Positions 22,975-30,645 of a stretch of DNA of 64,000 nucleotides are shown here, in pieces. The stretch lies in IMG/VR virus record IMGVR_UViG_3300045996_002640, positions 29,802-93,801 of that record; one strand, given 5' to 3'. Below the pieces are notes generated by a model. It did no database searches. It saw only the letters and a program-made list of their open reading frames with translations, and had not been told where the DNA came from. This DNA is from a virus. Made by a program: the position numbers and the translations under genes. Each line of letters starts with the position of its first letter. Position 1 is the stretch's first letter.

Positions 22975-23246
22975 GTGGCGGGCCTCGAGAACTTCGGACG
23001 TGGCTCCTCGCGGCGAGCGTCGATGATCTCGACAGGGACGAGCTCGCGGTCGATCCCGAGCTGCTCGAGCCAGGCCTCCGCGTGGCCGGCGCTGACGTCG
23101 CACTCGACCTCGGCCACCGCATTCGGGTAGCCCTCGGGGAACTGCGGGGGCCCCTCGATCCGGAAGCTCACCCGGTCCTTGCCGCCGTTCGGCATGCGCA
23201 CGATCTGGATCGAGAGCACGCAAAGAAAGTGCACCACGCGGCTCAT
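22971..23246 (-). CDS. Small unknown protein
   Basis: 91 aa. A hydrophobic N-terminus (VVHFLCVLSIQIVRM) could be a strand or a short membrane segment; the remainder is acidic (AVAEVECDVSAGHAEAWLEQ). No family recognised. Joined by ATGA overlaps to both neighbours. Confidence 0.5.
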   Translation of the reverse strand: MSRVVHFLCVLSIQIVRMPNGGKDRVSFRIEGPPQFPEGYPNAVAEVECDVSAGHAEAWLEQLGIDRELVPVEIIDARREEPRPKFSRPAT

Positions 23247-23419
23247 TTCGTCACCGCCGGGTCGAGCTCGCCCCGATCGATCATCTCCTCGATCTCGCGC
23301 TTGGTGTGCTCGGTCTCGACCAGCACCTTCCGAACCGCGGCGAGCGCCGACGAGTAGCTATTCCAGGTCCCTCGCTTCTGGAGCCGGCGAGCCAGACTCG
23401 TGTCGATATCCCGGCTCAC
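23243..23419 (-). CDS. Small helical protein
   Basis: 58 aa from a GTG start that overlaps the upstream stop as GTGA. Charged helix (ALAAVRKVLVETEHTKREIE). No family recognised; included because of the coupled start and its place in a gapless run of genes. Confidence 0.45.
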   Translation of the reverse strand: MSRDIDTSLARRLQKRGTWNSYSSALAAVRKVLVETEHTKREIEEMIDRGELDPAVTK

Positions 23420-23625
23420 GAGGTCCTCGCTTTCCGAGTCTTCGCCATCGAGTCGAGGATCGCCTTCACCTCGTCCTTGCGCTCCGCGCGGTACGCCTCG
23501 CTCGCGAAGAACAGGAAAAGCAGGCACAGGACGATCCCGCCAATCCCGCGCTCTGACCAGGCGCTCCAAAACGACGCGCCCGCAGCGAACAGCCAGAACG
23601 AGCTCCAGCGCACCAGCTGCGTCAC
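23416..23625 (-). CDS. Small membrane protein
   Basis: 69 aa with one or two hydrophobic segments (WSSFWLFAAGASFW, then GIGGIVLCLLFLFF) followed by a charged cytoplasmic tail. It could be a holin-like or accessory membrane protein, but there is no lysis cassette around it. Confidence 0.5.
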   Translation of the reverse strand: MTQLVRWSSFWLFAAGASFWSAWSERGIGGIVLCLLFLFFASEAYRAERKDEVKAILDSMAKTRKARTS

Positions 23626-23924
23626 TTGCCCCTCCGCGCCCGGCTAGCTTTCTTGCGCGCGCGCCGCGCCGCCTTGTTCTTGTTCTTGAGCTTCCGGTAC
23701 GCCTCTTTCACGATCTCGTCCTCTCGGTTCTTGGCCATGTGGTTCTTCAGCCAGGCGCGCCGCTCATCGGGCGTCATCTGGGAGACGGCCTCGGCTTCAT
23801 CAGGCGGGACCGGGACCAGGCCCTTGCTCTTCGCCTGAGCCTTCTGCTCCTCCGCCGTCCCTTCGAGAATGTGCAGGTTCGCTTTTCGAGTCGTGTCCAT
23901 CGACCGGAGAATGCCGCGCGACAT
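23622..23924 (-). CDS. Small basic protein
   Basis: 100 aa. The N-terminal half is acidic-neutral and the C-terminal half is very basic (KLKNKNKAARRARKKASRAR), typical of small nucleic-acid-binding proteins. A later ATG at 23900 is an alternative start. It overlaps the upstream membrane-protein gene by about 125 bases in another frame, which is unusual for this genome. Confidence 0.5.
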   Translation of the reverse strand: MSRGILRSMDTTRKANLHILEGTAEEQKAQAKSKGLVPVPPDEAEAVSQMTPDERRAWLKNHMAKNREDEIVKEAYRKLKNKNKAARRARKKASRARRGK

Positions 23925-24249
23925 CGATCGACTGCACCTGAAAACCCCACTGCTCGAAGCGCGTCTGCAGCGCGCGCTCCAAGAAACGGTTCTTCTTCTG
24001 GGCCTCGATCATGCGCGCGTTCATTCGCCCGAGCTCGACCCAGAGCCCGACCAAACCCATCGGCCACGCGAACACCGCGAAGACCATCATCAGGCTTTCG
24101 GCAAGCGCCTCGTTCCAGCCCCTCGGGTAACCCATCTCGCCCGGCCGATTCTCGATCGCAGCGCTCGCTGCGTACATGGCGGTAACGACGCCGGCGCCGA
24201 AGAGCAGGTAGCCCCCGGCGATTGCCGTCAGGATCTCGCGGTCTGTCAT
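23800..24249 (-). CDS. Membrane protein with two TM segments
   Basis: 149 aa. Two hydrophobic helices (LTAIAGGYLLFGAGVVTAMY; SLMMVFAVFAWPMGLVGLWV) precede a charged helix and a low-complexity Gly/Glu/Ser tail. The tail lies in the overlap with the next gene and may not be constrained. Function unknown. Confidence 0.5.
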   Translation of the reverse strand: MTDREILTAIAGGYLLFGAGVVTAMYAASAAIENRPGEMGYPRGWNEALAESLMMVFAVFAWPMGLVGLWVELGRMNARMIEAQKKNRFLERALQTRFEQWGFQVQSIDVARHSPVDGHDSKSEPAHSRRDGGGAEGSGEEQGPGPGPA

Positions 24250-24253
24250 GCGG

Positions 24254-24643
24254 CTATGATGCCGCGCCGAAGTACCGATCGATCAGGTCATCTTCAGGAA
24301 GCCGGCGCGCAGCGCGAGACCGAGCCTTGCGGTTCTGCTTCCAGCGCTTTCGCTTCCTGGCTTTCTTGGACCGCCTCGCGACCGCCGCGAGCGATCGCTG
24401 CTCCATCGGTCGGAACCACGAGAACACGAGCAGCGCGCCCTTGATGCGATTGCACTCGGCGCACGCTGGAACGAGGTTGTAGGCGTCGCCGCCTCCGCCC
24501 CCTCGGCTCCTCGGAATCACGTGGTCACGAGTCGTCGCTTCAGCCCTCAGGCAATACGAGCAGCGCGCGCCGTTCAGGCGCACGTCTCGGTTGGCAACGT
24601 CGACCGAGCGCCACCGAAACTCGCTCAGCCCGAGCGGTCTCAC
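24254..24643 (-). CDS. HNH endonuclease
   Basis: 129 aa from a GTG start overlapping the upstream stop (GTGA). It has the HNH core CSYC, then RDHVIPRSRGGGGGDAYNLV, then PACAECNRIKG, with the two CxxC zinc knuckles around it, followed by a very basic tail (KKARKRKRWKQNRKARSRAA). Free-standing HNH nucleases in phages act as homing enzymes or in packaging. There is no intron nearby. Confidence 0.75.
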   Translation of the reverse strand: MRPLGLSEFRWRSVDVANRDVRLNGARCSYCLRAEATTRDHVIPRSRGGGGGDAYNLVPACAECNRIKGALLVFSWFRPMEQRSLAAVARRSKKARKRKRWKQNRKARSRAARRLPEDDLIDRYFGAAS

Positions 24644-25125
24644 GGCAGGTCCATGCGGTCCAGTTGGGCGCCCAACTCGTCGAGCAAGCCGTCCGGGATC
24701 GGCTCGGGCGGCGCCTTCCGCGGGATCGACAACTCGGCGATGATGATCCGCTCCAGCACGACCGGCTCGCCGGTGATGACCGCGGCTGCCGTCTGGCGCG
24801 TGAACTTGATCGAGTCGCCGAGGTCGATCCCGAGCCCGGGGATTCCGCACCGGCTAAGCTCGTCAATGATCCGGCTCCGCATCTGAGGCGTCAGGTTCGG
24901 AAGCAAGACCTCGGGGTAGCACGGCTCGTTCGACCGCCAGGTGAGCGTCCAGCCCGGGTAGCCCGTGCGCTGCATCGCCTTGGTGACCGCCTGAGTGATC
25001 TCGTACTGGGTGTCCCCATCGGAGCGCTGCGGCCCGAGCCCGAGCGCGCGCCGAATGTCGTCGAGCGGGTTCCCTGGTTTCGTATTCCAGCCGATCACCT
25101 CTTCCGCGAACCTCGGCAACGTCAT
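24640..25125 (-). CDS. Unknown protein with C-terminal tag
   Basis: 161 aa. Unfamiliar alpha/beta body. It ends LLDELGAQLDRMDLP, one of the clearest tag copies; codons GAG TTG GGC GCC CAA CTG give the palindrome CAGTTGGGCGCCCAACTC. Here the tail lacks a GGAG ribosome-binding site, so the peptide is kept without that DNA constraint. Confidence 0.58.
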   Translation of the reverse strand: MTLPRFAEEVIGWNTKPGNPLDDIRRALGLGPQRSDGDTQYEITQAVTKAMQRTGYPGWTLTWRSNEPCYPEVLLPNLTPQMRSRIIDELSRCGIPGLGIDLGDSIKFTRQTAAAVITGEPVVLERIIIAELSIPRKAPPEPIPDGLLDELGAQLDRMDLP

Positions 25126-25697
25126 CGCTTCGCGAGCTCCTCGAGGAACAACCGAGCGACCGCGCCGAGCAGCGAAGGCTTGGCCTTGACCTGCTGAGCA
25201 GTGAGCCCGCTCACTTCGGCAAGCTTCGCAGCGAACACGTGGTCACCCTGCACCGCTTGCTGCAGCAGCGCGCGCGACGCGTTCTCGAGAACCTCGGCCG
25301 CTTGCTTCGGGAACGCGAGCGGGTGATCTTTCACCTGGACGAGCGCGTTCGCCATGTCCGCCCACGAGAGCACCAACTTCGGTTCGACCGGGGGCTCGTC
25401 TTTCTCGCTCGCAAGCGTCGCCATCAACGCCGCCTTGGTCTGCTCGGCGTTCGACGCCGCCTTGCTCGCCGCCTGGTCAAGAAGCGCCGCGAGCTGCGGT
25501 GCCGACTGGTCCGCCTTCATCTGACCGGCGAGGTCGGTCATCACCTGGGCCGCTTGGCGCTGAGCCTTGGCGATCCCGAGCGCCTCACCAGCGCGGTAGA
25601 GCGCGAGCTCGCGCGGGCTCATGACCAGGGTCTCGGCTCCCTCAGGGATCTGGAATTGGGCGGCGTTCGGCTTCGGGGTCGTCATGCCCCCCATCAT
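25122..25697 (-). CDS. Helical unknown protein
   Basis: 191 aa, Ala/Gln-rich helices (IAKAQRQAAQVMTDLAGQMK, then SKAASNAEQTKAALMATLAS). Start chosen at the ATGATG overlap; MTTPKP at 25685 is an alternative. No tag and no recognised family. Confidence 0.5.
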   Translation of the reverse strand: MMGGMTTPKPNAAQFQIPEGAETLVMSPRELALYRAGEALGIAKAQRQAAQVMTDLAGQMKADQSAPQLAALLDQAASKAASNAEQTKAALMATLASEKDEPPVEPKLVLSWADMANALVQVKDHPLAFPKQAAEVLENASRALLQQAVQGDHVFAAKLAEVSGLTAQQVKAKPSLLGAVARLFLEELAKR

Positions 25698-26188
25698 GCC
25701 AGACGGAAGACCCGCCCTTCGAGCATCCCGAGCCCCCGAGCGACCAGGCCCTTGGCGTACTCGAGCTCGAACCGCTCGATCGGGGTTGCCCCGCCGTGGG
25801 CCCTGGCTCGCCCTACAATCGCTTTCTGCTTTTGGGATAGCCAGCGCTCCGCCGGAGGCCTCGCCGGCGCGGGGCGCCTCGGCCTGGTCGGTCTGGGAGC
25901 GGGTTGCGCCGGTACCGCCCGAAGGCCGTGCGCGTTCCACCGATGGGCGCCCAACGCGCTCTTCGTCGCGAAGCTCGAGCCGCACGCGCAACGGTAATCG
26001 GTGGGGAGCGGGGCCGGCTGGTTCCCCTTCCAATCGCTAGCAGCGACCTCGGGCTCGAGATGAACCGTCGCCCCGCCAGGCGCACGCGTCAGCGTCAGCA
26101 CCTCAGTCCATCCGCGTCGGGCGTCGCCCTTGGTCTGCGCCTCAGCAAAGAGCTCCAGGATGTCGAGCCTGAGCGCAGGGTAGTTCAT
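25694..26188 (-). CDS. Zinc-finger protein (C2H2-like)
   Basis: 164 aa. The segment YRCACGSSFATKSALGAHRW followed by NAH is a C2H2-type finger (spacing C-x-C rather than C-x2-C). A Pro/Ala/Arg linker and a C-terminal helical part (RFELEYAKGLVARGLGMLEG) follow. Single-finger proteins of this kind are scattered in phages of high-GC hosts; DNA binding is likely but untested. Confidence 0.6.
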   Translation of the reverse strand: MNYPALRLDILELFAEAQTKGDARRGWTEVLTLTRAPGGATVHLEPEVAASDWKGNQPAPLPTDYRCACGSSFATKSALGAHRWNAHGLRAVPAQPAPRPTRPRRPAPARPPAERWLSQKQKAIVGRARAHGGATPIERFELEYAKGLVARGLGMLEGRVFRLA

Positions 26189-26208
26189 CGGCGAGCGGTC
26201 ACCATAAC

Positions 26209-26622
26209 TCAGGGCTGGTCGAGCTTGGCGAGCTCTTCGTCGAGCCGCTCGTAATCCTCGAGGGTGTCCGCTGGTGGGGCTGGGCGAACCGACGCAATCC
26301 CGAACGCCTCGGCAAGCACGCGCATGTGCAGCGGGAGACCAACGACCCCACCCGACACGCGCCAGATCATGTCGCGCACCGCTTCATCGACCGTTTCGAT
26401 CAGCAGGTCGTCCTCGTCCTGCCTGAGCGCATACACGTCCTCGGGCGTGAACGTCGCGAGGTGCTGGTCATCGACCAAGATTCTGACCTTGGTGATCGTG
26501 CCACTCGCGCGCGCCGCACCGTAGAACCCGCCACGCGACTCGTCCCAACGAAGCACCGCAAGCGTCGTCTTGTCGCTCTGGTCCCGAGCCAGCAGGGTGA
26601 CTCGCTCCTTACCCTGAGCCAT
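26209..26622 (-). CDS. Unknown protein with C-terminal tag
   Basis: 137 aa, start from the TGATG junction with the upstream gene. Beta-rich first half (VTLLARDQSDKTTLAVLRWD), helical second half. Ends TLEDYERLDEELAKLDQP, matching the EDY-xxL variant of the tag on the 20-21 kb genes. Confidence 0.57.
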   Translation of the reverse strand: MAQGKERVTLLARDQSDKTTLAVLRWDESRGGFYGAARASGTITKVRILVDDQHLATFTPEDVYALRQDEDDLLIETVDEAVRDMIWRVSGGVVGLPLHMRVLAEAFGIASVRPAPPADTLEDYERLDEELAKLDQP

Positions 26623-27200
26623 CAGGGAAGCTCCATCCGGTCGAGCTCGGCGCCAAGCTCGGCGCACCGGCGCTCGCCTTCGACACGCTGCACCTCGCGC
26701 ATGCTCGCTCGATCCGCTTCGCTCACCGGAGGCTCGTCCACCAACTTGCTCGCCTCTGAAAACTTCCGTAAGTACTTGGCGAATGGCGAGTCGCCGATCT
26801 CTCGCGGCGGTGTTGGCGTCCCTCGGTACTGAGTGGTGAAGCCCTGACCAGTGCTCGGCGGGTTGAAGCTCGGACGATGCATCGAGTGCATCGAGACGTA
26901 CCGTTCGTAGGCCTCGCAGATATCGGCATCCGACACGCCCGCTTCCTTGAGGCGCTGGACCGCTTCGTTCGCACTCAATCGCTCGAACGCCATCGAGATG
27001 TCCCGGCGGGAGACAATTGCATCGCGAGTCGCTGTCTCACGCACCCGGCGCTCGAGCTCGGCAAGCTTCGCCATTGCAGCCTGCGTGTCGTCCGAGGAGC
27101 CGAACGCCGCGAGCGCGCGCTTCATGTGCGAGCCCACGGCGTCCAGCTTGCTCGAGTCGATCCCGATACTGAACCGCGGCTTGCCGTCGTCTTTCGCCAT
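26622..27200 (-). CDS. Unknown helical protein with C-terminal tag
   Basis: 192 aa. Long helices with a Pro/Gly-rich linker (~120-145). Ends CAELGAELDRMELP, the consensus tag. The codons ATG GAG CTT CCC double as the GGAGCT ribosome-binding site of the next gene, whose ATG overlaps the stop. Confidence 0.6.
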   Translation of the reverse strand: MAKDDGKPRFSIGIDSSKLDAVGSHMKRALAAFGSSDDTQAAMAKLAELERRVRETATRDAIVSRRDISMAFERLSANEAVQRLKEAGVSDADICEAYERYVSMHSMHRPSFNPPSTGQGFTTQYRGTPTPPREIGDSPFAKYLRKFSEASKLVDEPPVSEADRASMREVQRVEGERRCAELGAELDRMELP

Positions 27201-27215
27201 CGCTTCGAGAATGCC

Positions 27216-27674
27216 CTACTCGGTTGGGTTCATCTTCTCGAGCTCGGCGCCGAGCCGGTCGATCTGGTCCGGGTCGGGAACCAGCTTCTTGGCGCGCGCC
27301 GCGAGGATTGCGTTCGACACCAGCATGTTCGCCATCCGGAGCCGCTTGCCGGCGAGCTGCTCGGGCTGAGGCTTGAGCGTGATCACCGCGATGAGCGGGC
27401 CGAGCCCGAAGCCGATGTGGACCATGGTCGGGTCGTTCTTGTCGATATCGACGACGATGTTCTCGCGCACCGACGGGAGCGTCTCGTGCACCGCAAGGAA
27501 CGTCGGCACCCCGGTCTCAATGATCGTACCCTCGATCGCCGCCATCCGCGGCACGTACTCGTCCGCGCCAAACTCGAAGTCGGCAAGCGCGATCGTATTG
27601 CCGAGCGCGCCAGCAGCCTTGTACTCCGCCGGCGTGGGGACCGGACCGCTCTTCACCAGAACCAGGTACTTCAT
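27216..27674 (-). CDS. Unknown protein with C-terminal tag
   Basis: 152 aa. Alternating strands and helices (KYLVLVKSGPVPTPAEYKAA, then PLIAVITLKPQPEQLAGK), no recognised family. Ends QIDRLGAELEKMNPTE, the tag with an altered end; the next gene is not overlapping here, so the MELP coding is not tied to a ribosome-binding site. Confidence 0.58.
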   Translation of the reverse strand: MKYLVLVKSGPVPTPAEYKAAGALGNTIALADFEFGADEYVPRMAAIEGTIIETGVPTFLAVHETLPSVRENIVVDIDKNDPTMVHIGFGLGPLIAVITLKPQPEQLAGKRLRMANMLVSNAILAARAKKLVPDPDQIDRLGAELEKMNPTE

Positions 27675-28021
27675 TTCGTCGTCTCCTCGAGGGCCGCGAA
27701 CGCGGCGTTCAATCCAGTCATCGCTTCCAGCACTGGGTCGTCCGACTCGCGATAGACCGAGATCTTGATCAGGTGGGACACCAAGACCGGCATCTTGCCG
27801 CGCACGTCCGAGACCAGCGCATGGCAAAGGACCGTGTCCGCGTCATCGGTCACGATGATCTGGAGCTCAGCGAATGCGTCCGGTGCCTGCAGCGCGCGCG
27901 CCGCGACGACCTTGAGCCCGAGCAGCTGAGCGCTCAGCCCAGCCTGCGTGCAGACCGCCTGGCACGCAGCTCGCGCGGCGATGACGTCGGTTGGCGAAAC
28001 GGACACGTCGTTCAATCCCAT
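27671..28021 (-). CDS. Small unknown protein
   Basis: 116 aa, Ala-rich mixed alpha/beta (VIAARAACQAVCTQAGLSAQ, then AELQIIVTDDADTVLCHALV). No tag. It overlaps its upstream neighbour by 10 bases and its downstream neighbour by ATGA. Confidence 0.5.
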   Translation of the reverse strand: MGLNDVSVSPTDVIAARAACQAVCTQAGLSAQLLGLKVVAARALQAPDAFAELQIIVTDDADTVLCHALVSDVRGKMPVLVSHLIKISVYRESDDPVLEAMTGLNAAFAALEETTK

Positions 28022-28734
28022 GGGCGGTCCATCTTCTCGAGTTGGGCGCCCAACTCGTCCAACAAATGAGGGTCGAGGCGCACTCGCTTACTCGGTACCG
28101 GCTTGCTCACCATGCCCTGCAGCGCGCGCGCGACCAGCGCGAACGGGACCTCAACGTTCCCCTCGCCATCGTCGGCCAGGCTGTCTTCGAGGGGCACCGT
28201 ACGCGTCGTGCTGCCGAAGCCGCCAGGCGCGCCGCTCTGAATCATCAGGTGCGTCGGGGCAATCGCCGAGATGATGCGCCCTCGCCAGACCGGAAAGTCC
28301 CGGTCGGGACCGGCGCAATAGAAGTTGAACGGCACCGTGATCGGGCGAGGCTTCTCCGTCATGACGCCAGGCGCGGCGAGCTCGACCGTAGTCTTTTCGA
28401 TCGCGACGCCATTGATGGCGCCGGCCGCACGCACGGCCCCGAGCTTTGCAAGCACCCAGTGCAGGTAGACCCGGTGCGTTCCGAAATTCTCGACGTGCGC
28501 ACCCGGGTCAAGAGGCGTCGAAAAGAGCACGTCCTTGGCGAGCACCGCGGGCTCGTTCTGTCTCGTCAGGCTGAGCTTACCGAACGTCGCCGAGACTGGT
28601 ATTCCCTGTCGCTCTCCGGCGCCGATGTAGTTGCCGGTGCTATCCAGCACCGTGAGCGAGATCGTGCGATTCGCGGAGTCGGTCAAGAAGACGCCGAGCC
28701 CGTCCAGCTCGACCAGGTTCTTAGTCCTGGTCAA
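28012..28734 (-). CDS. Unknown beta-rich protein with C-terminal tag
   Basis: 240 aa. Beta-type body (RTISLTVLDSTGNYIGAG, then PRPITVPFNFYCAGPDRD). Ends LLDELGAQLEKMDRPWD, the tag with three extra residues, coded through the GTTGGGCGCCCAAC palindrome. No family recognised. Confidence 0.58.
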   Translation of the reverse strand: MTRTKNLVELDGLGVFLTDSANRTISLTVLDSTGNYIGAGERQGIPVSATFGKLSLTRQNEPAVLAKDVLFSTPLDPGAHVENFGTHRVYLHWVLAKLGAVRAAGAINGVAIEKTTVELAAPGVMTEKPRPITVPFNFYCAGPDRDFPVWRGRIISAIAPTHLMIQSGAPGGFGSTTRTVPLEDSLADDGEGNVEVPFALVARALQGMVSKPVPSKRVRLDPHLLDELGAQLEKMDRPWD

Positions 28735-29222
28735 AGCAAGACCCCGGTGTCCTTGATCGGGCCGACGACCGTGCCCTCGGCGCGCAAGCGGTAAGCTTGG
28801 CCGAGCTGGTAGTACTCGCGCGGGAAGCCCTCACGCGGCTCGCCATCAAAGCCCTTCTCGAACGCGTTGGTCTGGTCGATCCAGTCGACGATCGAACCGC
28901 CGAGGAGCCGAGTGAACGCGCGCGCCGATTCGTCCGACATCGGGTAGGCGTCGAAAAACATCTTCAGCACCGCCACGTTCGACCGGATCGCCGCCATCCG
29001 GTTCGCCGCCGTCCAGCCCGCGCGCCTGGCCTTCGCCTCGGTGCTGGCCAGGTTCGCCATAAGCGTGACCGCTCCCATCGGGCAGCAGCGGCCGTAGGTG
29101 ACCGGCGCGTCCCGCCCGAGATGGGCGCCCATCGCGCCGGCGAGCAAGCAAGCGTCCGCGACCTTGGCGGCGAACCGCCGGAACTTCTCATCGTTGGGCC
29201 AGGCCCGAGCTCGTCGTCCCAT
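28731..29222 (-). CDS. Unknown helical protein
   Basis: 163 aa, helical, with two cysteines in YGRCCPMGAV. It is the first gene of the accessory run after the terminator at 29240-29278. No tag and no recognised family. Confidence 0.55.
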   Translation of the reverse strand: MGRRARAWPNDEKFRRFAAKVADACLLAGAMGAHLGRDAPVTYGRCCPMGAVTLMANLASTEAKARRAGWTAANRMAAIRSNVAVLKMFFDAYPMSDESARAFTRLLGGSIVDWIDQTNAFEKGFDGEPREGFPREYYQLGQAYRLRAEGTVVGPIKDTGVLL

Positions 29223-29239
29223 GGCTCGAGAATGCCCCG

Positions 29240-29278
29240 AACGAAAGAAAGCCCCCGAGGACCATCAACCTCGGGGGC
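29240..29278 (-). terminator. Strong intrinsic terminator after lipoprotein gene
   Basis: Minus-strand RNA forms GCCCCCGAGG-TTGATGGT-CCTCGGGGGC, ten perfect G/C-rich pairs, followed by TTTCTTTCGTTC. This is a textbook rho-independent terminator and closes the lipoprotein unit. Confidence 0.85.
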
Positions 29279-29305
29279 CTTCCGCGCCTGGCCCGCAAAC
29301 TGTCT

Positions 29306-29328
29306 CCTGGTTCCTAACACGAACCAGG
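29306..29328. repeat. Perfect inverted repeat between lipoprotein gene and terminator
   Basis: CCTGGTTC and GAACCAGG, 8-bp arms with a 7-nt loop, lie between the lipoprotein stop and the main terminator. No T-tract. It may protect the 3' end of the transcript or be a remnant of an insertion. Confidence 0.5.
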
Positions 29329-29339
29329 CGCTGCGGACA

Positions 29340-29798
29340 TCACTCGATCGTCTCGGCCGCGAGCCAGTCGCCCGAGCTCGCGCCGAACGCGACCACCGTC
29401 ACCATCTGGCCGGTGCGGTTCTCGTACTCGAGATCGGGCGAGACCATGTCCGAGCTCCCGTCGAGCACCCGGAACGCGAGCTGCTCGCCGCTGGTGAAGA
29501 ACCGCGCGCGGCGATTCGGCGGGACGACGAACTTGAAGAACGTCCCGTCTGCGTCGCAAGGCTCAGCGACCGTGACCGCCGTGCTCCAGTTCTGGCCGAC
29601 CACAATCTCGGCCTCGCAGGAGAAGCAGCTGTCGGGAACGTACTCGGGAGCGTCCGAGCATGCACCCGAGCAATCGATCTGAGCGAAGCCGTCCGGGGTC
29701 GCGCAGGCGAGCGGCTCGCCAATCGACCCAGCGAGCTCGCCCGCGACCGAGCACCCAACCAATCCAAGAACCATCGAAACCAGGAGGAGCGTTTTCAT
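29340..29798 (-). CDS. Cysteine-rich lipoprotein (probable moron)
   Basis: 152 aa. MKTLLLVSMVLGLVGCSVAG is a lipoprotein signal peptide with lipobox LVGC. The mature protein is Cys- and acid-rich at first (ATPDGFAQIDCSGACSDAP, then SCFSCEAEIVVG), followed by a beta domain. Such proteins are exported and anchored by a lipid; phage examples often block superinfection. The gene is flanked by an inverted-repeat operator upstream and a strong terminator downstream, the layout of a moron. Its role is inferred. Confidence 0.7.
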   Translation of the reverse strand: MKTLLLVSMVLGLVGCSVAGELAGSIGEPLACATPDGFAQIDCSGACSDAPEYVPDSCFSCEAEIVVGQNWSTAVTVAEPCDADGTFFKFVVPPNRRARFFTSGEQLAFRVLDGSSDMVSPDLEYENRTGQMVTVVAFGASSGDWLAAETIE

Positions 29799-29816
29799 GT
29801 GGTCCAGGATGCCCAT

Positions 29817-29851
29817 CTTAGTGCCAAGTGCAACACCTTTTTGGCACTAAG
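29817..29851. promoter_or_regulatory. Perfect inverted repeat, putative operator of the lipoprotein gene
   Basis: CTTAGTGCCA and TGGCACTAAG are perfect 10-bp arms separated by 15 nt, lying 19 bp upstream of the lipoprotein ATG. Related TTAGTGCC sites occur at 18323 and 58847. A regulator binding site is the simplest reading; an extended hairpin is an alternative. Confidence 0.55.
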
Positions 29852-30644
29852 CGCCGCCCGGCCCGGCAAGCTCGAGAGAAACGGCATGCGAGGCACAGGC
29901 CCAGATGTAGGCACCGCGCGAGCCGCGCCCGGGGAGCCGAGCTCGGGCGACCCCTGGGCACTTCGGCTTCGTGCAGTAAAAAATCTCGATCCTGCCCTTA
30001 CTGCCGCCGTAGCCGCCGCGCCCGCGCGTCCGGCGGTACCCGATGACCAGGCACTTCGCGCATTGGAAGACGCGGCCCTTGGGCTCGGCGGGGAGCGGGT
30101 AATCGCGCCAGGCGTGGTCGCAATGAGTGTGGTCGGGCTGGGCTGATTCCTCGAGCGCCTCGAGCGCCGGCGAGCCTTTCGATTCTGAAACCTCGGGGCC
30201 GACCTCGGGCGCGTCCTCGAGCGCAACGTGGGCGACCGCCTGAGGCTCGGCTTCACGTTCTTCGGGGGAGACCCCGGAAACCCCGGAGTTGCCCTCGAGC
30301 GGTCCTCGAGCGAGGTCGGCCGACCTTTCTGGGTAATCCACAGCGGACCCCCCGGTATCCAGGCCAGGGCCCTCGAGCGCCCTCGAGCGGTCCTCGTTTG
30401 GGTTGGCCGACCGCAAACGTACGCCCGACGTCGGTTCGCTCCTGAGCTCGTAGTGCACCGGCTCGCGCGGGGTCGCCCGGATGTCCTCGCTCGGGTTCAC
30501 GTTGATGACCGCGCCTTGGATGACCTGGACCTCGGTGGTGCCGTCCTTGCGCCGGCGGACGACCCTGAGCGGGGGGATCAACCCGAGCCCCCGGAGCAAC
30601 GTCGTCTGCTCGCCCTCGTTCAACCGACCAAACGGGATACGCAT
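29847..30644 (-). CDS. Zinc-ribbon protein next to terminase
   Basis: 265 aa. The N-terminal ~60 residues (FGRLNEGEQTTLLRGLGLIP, then TEVQVIQGAVINVNPSED) form a small domain; a long Glu/Pro/Ser-rich linker follows; the C-terminal part has HCDHAWRDYPLP, then FQCAKCLVIGYRRTRG, and CTKPKCPGVA, a zinc-binding pattern. It starts 2 bp after the terminase stop. It may bind DNA or act in packaging, but no family is recognised. Confidence 0.55.
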   Translation of the reverse strand: MRIPFGRLNEGEQTTLLRGLGLIPPLRVVRRRKDGTTEVQVIQGAVINVNPSEDIRATPREPVHYELRSEPTSGVRLRSANPNEDRSRALEGPGLDTGGSAVDYPERSADLARGPLEGNSGVSGVSPEEREAEPQAVAHVALEDAPEVGPEVSESKGSPALEALEESAQPDHTHCDHAWRDYPLPAEPKGRVFQCAKCLVIGYRRTRGRGGYGGSKGRIEIFYCTKPKCPGVARARLPGRGSRGAYIWACASHAVSLELAGPGGA

Positions 30645-30645
30645 C

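Noticed and set aside
23416-24249. Holin/lysis genes
   Set aside because: Small membrane proteins exist here and at 36.2 kb, but no endolysin or spanin pair is near, and topology alone is not enough.
29817-29851. Sigma-54 promoter (TGGCAC element)
   Set aside because: TGGCAC is present, but no GC-type -12 element is found at the right distance on either strand; the perfect inverted repeat explains the sequence better.
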